Shown here piece by piece: positions 1 through 11,021 of a stretch of DNA of 64,000 nt (its first letter is position 1; every line of letters starts with the position of its first letter). A program made the position numbers and the translations under genes. Origin of the DNA: Desmodesmus armatus (Eukaryota; Chlorophyta; Chlorophyceae; Sphaeropleales; Scenedesmaceae); the NCBI GenBank assembly GCA_007449985.2, contig VIIQ02000005.1:62001-126000 (forward strand). The letters are read 5' to 3'. The notes under the pieces are model-generated. The model ran no database searches and was not told the DNA's origin. It saw only the letters and a program-made list of their open reading frames with translations.

Positions 1-339
1 ACACTTGCACAGCAGTTGGATGTGACAACAATCAAGTCGGCGCTGCAGCCACACTAAGCAACGGTCACTCTGCTTTGCTGCATGCACCAAGCTTCAGCTG
101 CTGGCGCCCGTGCCAACACCACAGCAGCACCCCAGCACCACTGGGACATACAATCACTGACCGACTGACTTGGGCTATCATTGAGAGTGGCAACTCCCAC
201 AGCCCAGGTGCAGAAGACCCCCACACTTTCTACTGGCTCAACACCCTGCTGGCTTGCTTGGAAAAGGATCGAACCTCTCTACCATGCATCAACTGCTTAG
301 CTGCTGCCTGCACTACCTTGGCTGCATGGCGTGCACCTC
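1..339. other. 3' flank of the helicase gene
   Basis: This stretch lies downstream of the CHL1 stop codon, which is read on the minus strand. Open frames here are short and rich in Ala, Cys and Leu, as expected from CTG-rich non-coding DNA. I see no recognisable gene and no TGTAA signal on the minus strand. It probably holds the CHL1 3' UTR. Confidence 0.4.
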
Positions 340-3300
340 CTACTGCTGCTGCCCCGCCGCTGGCTGCTGCTGCTGCCGTTTGTAGAAAGCTGCAAGCTGC
401 TGCAATGCTGGCCCAAAGTCCCCATTCGTGGGTACGTAGGAGCGCTGCAGCCAGCCAGGGAGCTTCTGCACAGGCAGCTTGCGCCTGCCACTGCTGCCGC
501 CGCCGCTGCTAATTGCTGCCCACTCTGCTGGCCCTGCCACCCAGCGGCTATCTAGCAGTACCACTGCAGCGTAGTCCCCCTTGTGCCGCACCACGCGCCC
601 CACACACTGATTGACGGCCTTGAAGCACAGGTCATCGTAGTAATCACGCCCGCTGATTAGCTGCCTGCCGCTTCTGCTGGCCTGCTGCCCTGTCGGGCTG
701 CTGGAGGGGCCCGCGACCCCAGCAACCTCAAGCTGTGCAGGACTGGCAGCTGCTGCCACTGCTGCTGCTGCGGCGGCTGGCAGGTGGCCAGCAGCAGAGG
801 TGCTTGCTTGCTGCTGCTGCTGTGCGGTGCCAGAGGGACCTGGGGCTGCAGCTGCTGCTGCTGCTGCTGCTGGGGATGATGATGATGCTGTGTGCAGGGG
901 CCGGGCGCCACCCTGATTGATCACCTGGAAGGCACTGCGGCGAGCAGGAGGCTGTGGAAGCTGCTGCTGCTCCAGCTGGCTTGCTGGAGCTTGCTGTGAA
1001 GCTGCATGCTGTTGAGGGCCAGTCAATGCACCAGCAGCAGCTGCTGAAGCAGTGCCAGGACCATTCTGTGCTGCCTGTGCTGCCAGCCTGTCTAGGTACT
1101 GCATGCGTGCCTGCAGCTCCATATCAGTGCTGTTGGGGTACGGCAGACCCACCACTACAACACACCTGCAGTAGCACACACACACGGACTATGTTGGTAT
1201 GACTCATATACTGCTTGCATGTGACTGCATGTTCTTAGTATGCTAGCTACTCAAGTAATCCCTGTGCTACCACACAGCAGCAACCAAGGAAACACTCATA
1301 CCTGGTCACAATGCCTGGTCACAATGCAAGGGCAAACTCAACCAGAGATCAACACATCACAGCAGGCATGCACACCCCAGGCAGACCACTGCCCCAGCAT
1401 GACAGCATACATCATGACTCTTGATGTTGGTGCCTGTTGGCCTTCGTGTGAGTTGGTGTTGAAGGGCTCCCTGCCTCAAGGATGAGGTGGTTCATACCAA
1501 GATGCTTGGCTGCCTAGTGAGCTCCATGTGCCGCTGCCCTTACCTGCCCAGGCCATCACCAAAGTTGATGCCCTCTGACAGCTTACCCCCCACCACACAC
1601 AGCATCAGCGCCCCACCGCTGCTGCTGCTGGTGGGCTGTGGAGGTGTTGCTGCTGAGGCTGCAGGTCCCCCTTGCTCTGGGTCACCAGCTGCTGGTTGTC
1701 CCTCAATGGCTGCAGCATAGGCAGCCAACACTGCCTCTACCTCAGTGGCTGCACGGGGCTCACTGACACACAAGCAGTAGATATAAACACACAACAACAT
1801 GCGGATAGCAGCAGCAGCAGCGGGGGCACCAGCAGCGGCGGCGGCGGTCACACGGAAGCCAGGAAGAAGGAGCAGGGCAGGCACAGGTGTAAATAGCACG
1901 AGCATGCAAGGCTGCTGTCTATGACTCAGCAAGTACCGCACGACTGCAAAAATGCCCTATGCTCACACACACCCTGCCTTTGTTTGACCTGCATGCATCC
2001 TCTACGTCCCACGCCTCAGCCTTCAGCCCCACCTGAACACCTTCTTGCGCTGTGCCAGCCTCTCCCACACCCCTGCCTCCCTCCAGGCCTCCCTGAGCTG
2101 CTCCAGGTACCCAAAGCTGGGCACAAACACGACCACACCCGCAGGCACCACCCCACACAGGTTCACCAGCAGCTGGCCCAGCTCCCCCTTCATACCCCCA
2201 GCACTACGGGCCTCATGCCTGAGGTCCAATACCCTGCCGCTAGGACCCCTGCCTATGGATACTGTCAGCAGCTGCTGTGGGGGTACCACGTGACCACACT
2301 CAAAGTGCTTCACGCGGGCGGGGTCAATGTCGGGGAAGAGTTGCGCTGCCAGGCCCTCTACAGGGGCAAGGGTGCCTGACACCAGCAGTACTGAGCGGGC
2401 TGAGGAGAGCAGCTTGCCAAAGTGGCGGGCTGCGTTGAGGAGGACGTAGCGCAGCTGACCTCCCCGGCTGGCTGCATCGGCCCCACGGCTGCTGTTGTCA
2501 GTACCAGCCGCACTATCAGCAGCAGCAGCAGCAGCGGCGCCGGCCCGAGCAGTAGCACCTGCTGTTGGTGGTGTGTGTGGCTGTGGAGGCTGAATGATGA
2601 TGCGGCCGTCGGCATCAGCATGTGTGAGGGACAGCAGGAAGGAGACAAAGCTGTGGATTGCTGACACACCGTCCTTGGCTGACAGGTGGCCCAGAGAGTG
2701 CTGCTGCTGCTGCTGCTGGTGTTGGCTGCTGCTGGCTGCTGCTGCTGCTGCAGAGCTGGGCGGCTTGCCGGCTTGAGAGCCGGTCTGCTTCTGCAGCTCT
2801 ATGCTGCCACCCGCCTTGGCAACGGCTGAAGCTGTGTAGCCAGAGACCTGCGAGGGAAGGGGGCCAGCAGCCAACAGCAGCAGCATCGCACAGCGACAAG
2901 ACGAACACATGAATGCTGCAGACAGGCCACCCAAATCGACAGCTTGGAACTGCTGTGTGGCAGTTGACGCACTCAACCCACCTTCGCAAGCGGCTCTGCT
3001 GTTGCAATTCACCATGCTTGGCGTCAACAGGGGTGAGGGGCAAGAGTTTCACCAATGTAGCTGCAAACCATGCACCAAGCTGGCCGCGGTGAACCGCCAC
3101 AAGCCAAAATCTATGCTGCAGCCACTGTTCCACACACAAAGCAACAAGCCACAAGCGCAGCCCTTCAAGACGCAAATAGCGCCCACCTCCACCCCTGCCA
3201 TTATGCCGCCAAGCCAGCGCTATCACCGCAGCTGCCACCACCTCCTGCCCACCTTGCCCCCTCCCCCCTCCCCCTCCGGCACCCCCCCCACCTTGTATGC

Positions 3301-6300
3301 CATCTTGTTCTCCTTGACCCAGCTAGCCAGCTCAAACATGTTGATGTGGTCCAAGCCAAGGTCAAACAGCAGGTCGTTGACCGCCGTCACCCTGCTGGTC
3401 CTGCTGCTGCTGCTGCTGCTGCTGCTGGGCATGCCGGCTGACTGCTGCTGTGCTGGCTCCTGTGGTTGCTGCAGGCAGCTGTGCAGTGTGGATGCGATGT
3501 GCTGCAGGCACTGGATGTTCTGAGCATTGACAGGGTTCAGGACGCCCTTGAAGCGATCATAGTAGGCTGTGAGGCTCCGCTGCACAGACAGCAGCTGCCA
3601 GGCTGCATGCAGACACGCACACGCGTACAGCAGCATCAGCAGCAGCATGATCGAGTGGTTGATTGACTGACACCAGCTGACAACATGCGGCTCTGAAACT
3701 TGAATTCCTGCATGAAAGCATGCAGCCCTCGGCCCGTATCTCACGGCATCAGCATACTACTGGTCAACCACCCGGTCAACTTGGTCAGTTTCATGTCAGT
3801 TGCATCCAACCAGGGTCACAGCAATCCCATGGCTGCAGCATCCGTGCAGCCCACATTGCCGCCTCCTTCCTGCACTCCCACAGGTCGCTCCACGTGTGCG
3901 CATCACTTGCACATAACCCCTCAACCCCCGCCCTGCCCTGAAGACTCACACACACCTTGAAGCTGCCAGTCGCCCCCCCCCTCGCACAGCCGCCCAGTCA
4001 CACCTGTGACAGTGGTGCTGTGTGCGCTGTTGAGTGCGTCCAGCAGGTTGTGTGCCTCATCAAACACCAGCACACTGTCCTGAAGCTCTATGCCCAGGCT
4101 CTCTCGCGCATCCGGCATCAGCACAGCACTGTAGGGTGCCAGCACAACATCAGCAGAGGGAACTGCCCTGCGGGAGCCGTAGTAGGGGCAGATCTGCAGG
4201 GGGGAGGCAGGCAGGTGGCAGGGCAGCAACAACACCCACGCAAACGGCACATTTTGTTGATGAGCGGGCAAGGGGCACGCGATGCAGTGTCACTGGTGTA
4301 TTTGCAGTATGAAGAAGCTGCAGGAGGGGGGTATTGATGCAAGCGGTTTCCAGGTGGTGTTGGCCCCCGGTCATGCACTCCCTCCCCCATCCACCCCTCC
4401 CTACGCCAATAAGTACAGAGCTTGTGCAGTGCACCCCAGATGCTTGTCCCCCCCCCCCCCCCCGTGCATTGCACCCCAGATGCTTGTCCCCCCCCCCTCC
4501 CCTTCCCCTTCCCCCTCTTCCTCAGCCCCTGCCCATCGTTCACTCGCAAAAGCCCCCCCCCCTCCCCTGGGCCACACCCACCTTCCCCTTCCCCCTGTAG
4601 ACCCCCCCCCCGCCGCAGAAACCCCTACCCCAACCCCCTTTCTCTCCTCCTGCCCCCCCCCCCCCGTACCCCAGCTGCTACCTTCATTTTGCTGCCCAGG
4701 CTGGCCAGCTCCTCCACATCCATGGGTGTCGACAGCACCAGCTCCCTGAAGTCATCCCAGGCAGCAGCACCACCCTGCACTGACAGGTACGGACAGCCAC
4801 CAGAATTGCCCTTGCTGCCGCGCTGCCGCTGCCGCCGTTGCTGCTGCTGCTGCTGTTGTGAGGGTCGTGGGGCCCCAGAGAAGCCCACCACTGTGCTGGC
4901 AGGTGAGCTGTGGCGTTTGCTGCTGCTGCTGCTTGATGACTTATTCCGCTGCAGCTCCAGGCAGCGCTCGTTGACCTGGGACAGCTCTGACAGCTGCCGC
5001 ACCTGCAAAGGCATGCAGATTGCGGGGCACAAACAGCAGCTCAAGCATAAACCTTTCCAGGCATGTCGTGACCACAGTGGCGTCCTCATACTTGTCACGT
5101 AAGCCCTGTCACAACGTTGCTACATAGTACTGCCTGCCGCACTTTAGGCAGAGAGGAGAGCACAACGTCACGCGCACAGGATGCCACCCCCTGGTGCCAA
5201 TACCTACAGCAAGCCAACAGCTCTGGCATGGGTATCCGCTCTGCTGTTCTGTTCTGTGCTGTGCTATGGGGCAGCCCCAACAGCTGCTGGTGACCTCCAC
5301 ATGCCAGCTCACCTCGTCATTGACACACAGTGCCTTGCGTGAGGCCACTGCGACCAGCAGCACACTGCCCCCAAACCTGGTGCGGTGCAGCTCACCCACA
5401 AACTGAGACAGCTGGGAGTGGGTGCGGCTGCAGAAGATCACCTGGGGCTTCCGACGCTCAACCGGTGCTGCTGCTGCTGCTGCTGTTCCGGCTGCTGCTT
5501 CAACTGCCGTGGCTTCGTCCTCGCTGCTGCTGCTGTAGGTGGTTGTGTCTGGTGCTGGACGTTTGCTGCCAGGGCTGGCACCATCTGCTGTCCCAGTCGG
5601 CAGAAATTCTGACACATCATTGCCCTCCTCATCCAGGACAAGGGCCTGGGCCTGCAGCAGTGGGGGCAGGATGTGGGTGATGTTGATATTGGGGGCTTTG
5701 GGGGGGTGTCTGTGCTCACAGCTTCTGGATGATGACGTGCAGCACTGCTGGTGTCCTCTGGGGTCAGGTGTGATAGGCGGGGTGATGCCTTTCAAACAAG
5801 CACTACGCAAACTGCTGAATGACGGGTGTATGATGCAAGGATATTCCACAAGGTCAAGCCGCACTCAGCAGGAGTGGCCATGCTGTCATTGCGGTTGCAT
5901 TTGCAACGCCACCCAAATTGGGGCACAGATAAGAAAAATGCCCATTTGCATACCTTGCGTGCAGCCTTGTGCCTCTCTTGGGGTTTCTGCTGGACTGCTG
6001 GAGGGGCTGTGGGGGCTGTGTGTGCTGCAGCAAGCCAGTCAGGTAGTCCAACAGCAGCGTCTGCAGTAGAGGGGCAAGAAGTTACAAAAGTGACACCAGC
6101 ACCAGCTTCTGCTGCCACTGCTGCCAGGCATACCTTGTGCAGCCGCCTCAGCAGCAGCCTCTTTCTGCTGTCTCTCACGCTCTACCTCCAACCAGTGCAG
6201 GGTGCTGCAGATGACGCTCAGCGTCTTGCCGGTCCCTGCGGGGCCAAACTGATCAAGTTTTGGCGGGACAGTCTCTGGGCCAGCACGACCTCTCCAGCCA

Positions 6301-6460
6301 CAGTAACAGCATGTAATCTATAAAAACCGAATGCATCACCTGTGGGGCTCTCAAACAGGCCGATCTGCTTTTTGTCTAGCGTATCGACAACATTGATCAT
6401 GAACTGGAGCTGGATGTCGTACGGAGGGTATGGAAAGCAGTCTTTTAATTGATCTGCCAT
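340..6460 (-). CDS. CHL1: CHL1/DDX11-type iron-sulfur DNA helicase
   Basis: Superfamily 2 helicase of the XPD/FANCJ/DDX11 group, a nuclear 5'-3' DNA helicase needed for sister-chromatid cohesion and replication-fork maintenance in other eukaryotes. The start at 6460 gives [13 protein letters not shown], the family N-terminus. Early exons are 6340-6460, 6134-6235, 5954-6060, 5313-5651 and 4682-5002, and their phases agree. Walker A (ESPTGTGKT) is created by joining exons 1 and 2. Four cysteines placed like the Fe-S ligands are visible ([30 protein letters not shown]). The DEAH box is [10 protein letters not shown] near 4060. Motif V is [15 protein letters not shown] near 1550, and motif VI is [13 protein letters not shown] near 600. 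The C-terminus around LPGWLQRSY matches DDX11. About 145 residues rich in Ala, Gln and Ser are inserted between YLDRL and [13 protein letters not shown]. Exons between 4000 and 1200 are clear by homology, but their exact ends were not all fixed. Confidence 0.9.
4424..4495. repeat. Short tandem duplication with poly-C tails in a CHL1 intron
   Basis: Two near-identical units of about 38 bases follow each other. Each carries GCACCCCAGATGCTTGTC followed by a run of C. They lie inside the pyrimidine-rich intron at 4194-4681. The unit is probably a local slippage duplication. Homopolymer lengths here may be unreliable in the assembly. Confidence 0.6.
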
Positions 6461-7315
6461 GACACCTATGCTATTGCTAGTCTATACAATATGCATGTGC
6501 AACATGCTGCAAGTTGGAGCCAGACGGTTGCTGGTGGTTGTAACCACCGAAGAAGTGCCCATGAGCATTCAAGTGTGAAGGTGTTCCCCAGGCTCACAGA
6601 AGGGTTCAGGTTGTTGTGCCTTTTGTTGCTATTTCATGGACCAGATTTCAACAGGCACCGCTGACAGCTGCCTTCTCCACAGCTGCCAGCACTGGTAGAA
6701 ACAAAGCTGTGTGGGCGCAACATCTCAAACTTTGCAGGCTGCTTACCACAATGCCGCATGCCTTCATCCACCCACAACCTACGTTTGGTGTGCCTGTCAG
6801 TTACACGAGCCCCCGTCAGGTAATGTATGGCGCGCCGCCCTGGTCAGAAGCAAAACAGAGGCGCCACCATGTGCTCTGACAAACAGACTGTTAGATAACC
6901 AAAGACATCAAAACAATATTCAACAATTACAGCAACTGTGCAGCAATGTTCACATGCGCTTCAGCCCTTGCAAACATGCTGAACATACATGAGTCTGCAC
7001 TACTCTCTTGCTGAGACGGTGCAGAAGGGCACCACTCGAAAGGAAGCAAGCTGTGTTCAGGGGGCACGTGGCCGGCATGCCAGCACCACGCAGCTAGACA
7101 TAATGGCACGCAGCCACCAACATGCAAACAAGGAGAACCAGCACCCGCATGAGCAGGCACTGTCCGCGTCAAAAACATCACACTACCATCCACAAACCAG
7201 CCCTCACAACAGCACAATAGAAAACCCACCCCCTACTGCTGCCACCCGCAACAGCGCTAAACAACCCCACCCCACCCGCCTCGTCCACAGCACCCGACTG
7301 CTGCTTCAGAGCTGC
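6461..7315. other. Spacer: CHL1 5' region and SEC61A 3' UTR
   Basis: This gap lies between two minus-strand genes. The part near 6927 belongs to the SEC61A 3' end, where a polyadenylation-type signal is present. The part next to 6460 should hold the CHL1 promoter. Base composition is less CTG-rich than in the genes. I see no coding region with convincing splice structure. Confidence 0.5.
6927..6931 (-). terminator. TGTAA-type polyadenylation signal of SEC61A
   Basis: The plus strand reads TTACA, so the minus strand reads TGTAA, about 390 bases past the SEC61A stop codon. TGTAA is the usual polyadenylation signal in chlorophycean algae. A second TTACA sits at 6801-6805, so the true site could be either. 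Confidence 0.4.
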
Positions 7316-10298
7316 TTAGAAGAATGCTCCTTGAGCAGCCCTCTCCTTCTCGTATGTCTGCGGCAGACAAGCATGACATGCAGGCGTCAGCACCAGCACA
7401 CAATGAGCACCTAAGTCCACAAACACATTGCCACTAAAGTCTGTGGCATACGCTCTTCCTACCACGCCGCATTGGAACCCACGCCATGCTGCGGCAACAC
7501 CATGCTTTGCTTCAGCAGCAACAGATTGGGACTGCAGTACTATCTGCTGATAGCTGTCATTTCCTTCCACAGAAGTTCCTGCGCCATAACTGGTCAGCTG
7601 TGACTCCAACTGACTAGCAAAGCAGAGCAGCACAACTATCACCCACCCACCCATGCGGCCTGTGTCCCCCCTCACCTCGTAGTACTGGTAGATGATGGTC
7701 ACAGCCAGCAGGATACCAGTGCCAGAGCCAATGGCGCCCATGAAGTCGGCCACGATGGTCAGCGCACCAATGCACATGCCACCAAAGGCAGCGGCGGTGG
7801 GGATGTACCTGTTGAGCTCCTTCTTCAGGCTGGCAGGGCTGTCACGGTGACCCTGCAGGAGCACATTGCAGCAGGCATTTCAGCAGTGGTGGAGCACACA
7901 GGAGGAACGAGCCGTGACACCATGCTGCACCAAGGACAGTGCTTCCAGGACTAGCATGCAAACAGTCGTGTGTAGACTGCAAGTGGACTGCAAGGGGACG
8001 AAATGACTACCAGTGTGCTGCTGTGCGCACCTGGATGAACATCTGCTGCTCCTTGAGCTGCTTGGCCACATCGCTGGCGCTGGAGCCGGACACCTCAATC
8101 CAGGTCTTGGAGAAGAGGGCGCAGGCTGTGAGCATGAAGGTGATGTAGAACACCGCATGCAGGGGGTTGGCCGCCATCTCGGCCAGGGAGCCGGGGGGGC
8201 TGATGTAGTAGGCCAGGCCACCCACGGGGATCATGTTGCCGCCATACTCAGACTCCTGCCAGCGGCCCAGCAGCTGGACCTGCGGACAGCAAGCACAGAC
8301 GAACACAGCGGCAACTCAGCAACAGTCAAGAGCCAAACTGGAACATCATAGAGCAGAAAAGGCCTGCCTGAGCAGCGGTTGCCCCCAGCAAAATACAACA
8401 GCAGCAGCGTAGGCATCCCCATGCGTCACTGTGCCCCATGCTCACCAAGATGTTTCCTCCGTAGCGCTTGTACAGCAGCTGGCTGATGAAGTACATGTTG
8501 GACACCAGGGCGCTGTACAGGATGATGGGCATGTTGGAGGTGTAGAACAGCTTGATGGGGTAGGTGCTCTGCTGACCGCGGGAGCGCTTGTTGCGCACAG
8601 GCAGGTCCACACGGAAGCCCTGCGCAGCACAAGAAACACGACACAGCAGGAGGCAGTGCTCAGCATGGTGCTCGCGCAACCGTGTATGGTATGTGCAAAA
8701 GCAGCAGCTTGGAAGCACTGACGTAGCGCAGTAGCTGCACGTCACACGACGTAGCTCCACAGCGGCGACAAGAGGGGGAGCAGCAAAGTGTTGCTGAGCA
8801 TGTGCGTGACATACACCCCTCCCTGTACCAAGGCCACACATCCATAAACCCAGGACGTACCTGGAAGTAGATGACCACCAGGAACACCACGATGGTTGCC
8901 AGCAGGCTGGTGATGTTGGGGAGGTTGGGCCTGTAGAAAGCCTCCTTCAGCGCCCGCACCTTGTCGTTGCGAGTGAGCAACAAGTGCACCAACGCAATGA
9001 CAGCTCCCTCAAACTCAGCACCACGAGCACCTGGCAGCAGCACAAGCAACAGCAGAAAACAGTGCGATGGTGAACACCCTGTCAGCACGCTGCAAGCACA
9101 TGCACCTGCCCTTGCCTGGCTTGCCTGCCGCATTTTAGTGCTGCATGTCCACCCGTGAAGCACTAGCGAGGCGCACAAACAGGATGTGGGGCCTTGGAGA
9201 AACTAAAGTGCCCAACTCTGCAGCTGGATTGCATGACATGGGCCACAAGGGTCTGTGCCCACAGGACTGCTGCAAGCACCATCCCCTGTCGGCCTGACTG
9301 CGCAACCCCCCTGTGTGAGCGACACTACAGCAGCACCACAAAACACTGACAAAACACTGAGGATGCTTGTGGGCTAAGATGTTCAACCGACAGCCACTAC
9401 ATCCCTCTTGCCCCTGCAAGGTCGCCCAACCGTCCCCAACCGCCCCACACACCTGTGACTGTGTATGGGCTGAACGCCTTCCAGATGATCTGCTCGCAGA
9501 TGTTGGTGGCAATGAACAGGGAGATACCAGAGCCGAGGCCATAGCCCTTCTGGAGCAGCTCATCAAGGCAGATCACGATGATGCCGGCACAGAACAGCTG
9601 CACAATGATCAGACAGGCATTCACTGCACCAAGCTCCCTGACATCGCCATACATGCCAGACACGACGTAGGCAACTGCTTCACCGATTGTGATCAGAACG
9701 CCTAACAACTTCTGTGCGCCGTTGAGCAGGTCTCGATCGGCCTTCACGCTGTTGTCGACGTCGATGATCTTGGAGCCTGCTAGCAGCTGCATGACCAGGC
9801 CAGAGGTCACAATGGGGCTGATACCCAGCTCCATACAAGTGCCCCTGTTACTGGCCATAATCACACGGGCCCAGTAGAAGGGGTCTGCACCACTGTTGGT
9901 CTTGATGCCATACAGAGGGAGTTGGGAGCAGACCAGGAACACAAACAGGGTCACTGCTGTGTACAGAACCTTCTCCTTGAAGGGGATCTTCCTCTCTGCC
10001 GGCTGCACCTCCGGCAGGATGTTCATGAAAGGCCGCACCAGGTTGAGCTGTGATGGATTGATGGTGGTTGAAAGCAGCAGGGGGAGAAAGGGGAGAGTCA
10101 GCCGCGGCCAAGGCCTCGTAATGTACACATACTATTGGATCCAACACACGCGGTGTCTGTTGCCCGCTGGGGCCACTGCTGAAAGCAGAGCGAACAGATG
10201 ATGGCAGGTAGCAAGCTGCTGGCCTCCTCAGCGGTCCGCCTTCCTCCAACCTCCGTCCCGCACGTCCGTAAGCAGCCACTCACCACCTTGAAGCCCAT
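7316..10298 (-). CDS. SEC61A: Protein transport protein SEC61 subunit alpha
   Basis: Pore-forming subunit of the ER translocon, which moves nascent proteins into or across the ER membrane together with SEC61 beta and gamma. Seven exons were joined: 10284-10298, 9453-10047, 8861-9030, 8446-8619, 8031-8279, 7676-7852 and 7316-7357. All use GT-AG introns with consistent phase, giving 473 aa, the normal plant length. Exon 1 encodes only MGFKV. Visible family signatures include [79 protein letters not shown] and [12 protein letters not shown]. The ten hydrophobic segments expected of SecY/Sec61 are present. The C-terminus [13 protein letters not shown] resembles the plant tail. It is divergently oriented to the 2-hydroxy-acid oxidase gene. 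I see nothing abnormal. Confidence 0.97.
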
Positions 10299-10690
10299 GG
10301 CTGCCTATGGCCCGTGGCCCGAGAAGCGTGGGTTGAAACGAACTACTGAAGCCCGGCAGAAGTTTAGCTCCACCCTTTCGACACTGACACAAACAACAAC
10401 GGATGGACTAGTGTAACGAGACTGGGCCGGGACAGGCCAGCCAAGGGACAGTCAAGAGAGTTCAACGGCCAAACGGTTGAGTGTGGGTTTCAGCACCTGA
10501 GGGTTTGGTATTTGCGACCAGGGAAGCATTACAGGGCGAGAGAGCTAACGAAAGATATGTTCCAATGCACTTGTGAACCCTGACGTATCCCCAAGTGACC
10601 TTGCCCCCCTGAATACCCCCTGCTGGTCCCCCCCCCCTTCACCCTGCGCACTGCGGACAGCAGACTCCCATTCAGTGCACGTGCCTCTGT
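10299..10690. promoter_or_regulatory. Shared divergent promoter region between SEC61A and the 2-hydroxy-acid oxidase
   Basis: A 392-base interval separates the start codons of two head-to-head genes, so both promoters must lie within it unless upstream non-coding exons exist. No clear TATA box is visible. The right part (10606-10640) is very C-rich and could be the 5' UTR of the oxidase gene. Confidence 0.5.
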
Positions 10691-10986
10691 ATGGCCACAG
10701 AAACAATGCCAGATTTTGTGAATCTAGACGAGGTTGGGGCCCTGGCCAAAGCTGTCATGCCCCAAATGGCATATGACTACTACGCTGGAGGGGCAGAGAC
10801 TGAGACATCTGTGTCAGACAACAGGAATTGTTTCCAGCAGTACAGGATAGTGCCCAGGATCTTGGTGGACGTGTCAAGGGTTACCACCTCCTGTGAGCTT
10901 TTTGGTGAGCTGCTTGCTGCTGCTGGACGTGCTGGCTGGCAAGCTGCTGGTGCTGCCGGTGCTGCTGGTGCTGCTGGTGCTGCTGG

Positions 10987-11021
<35 letters not shown>

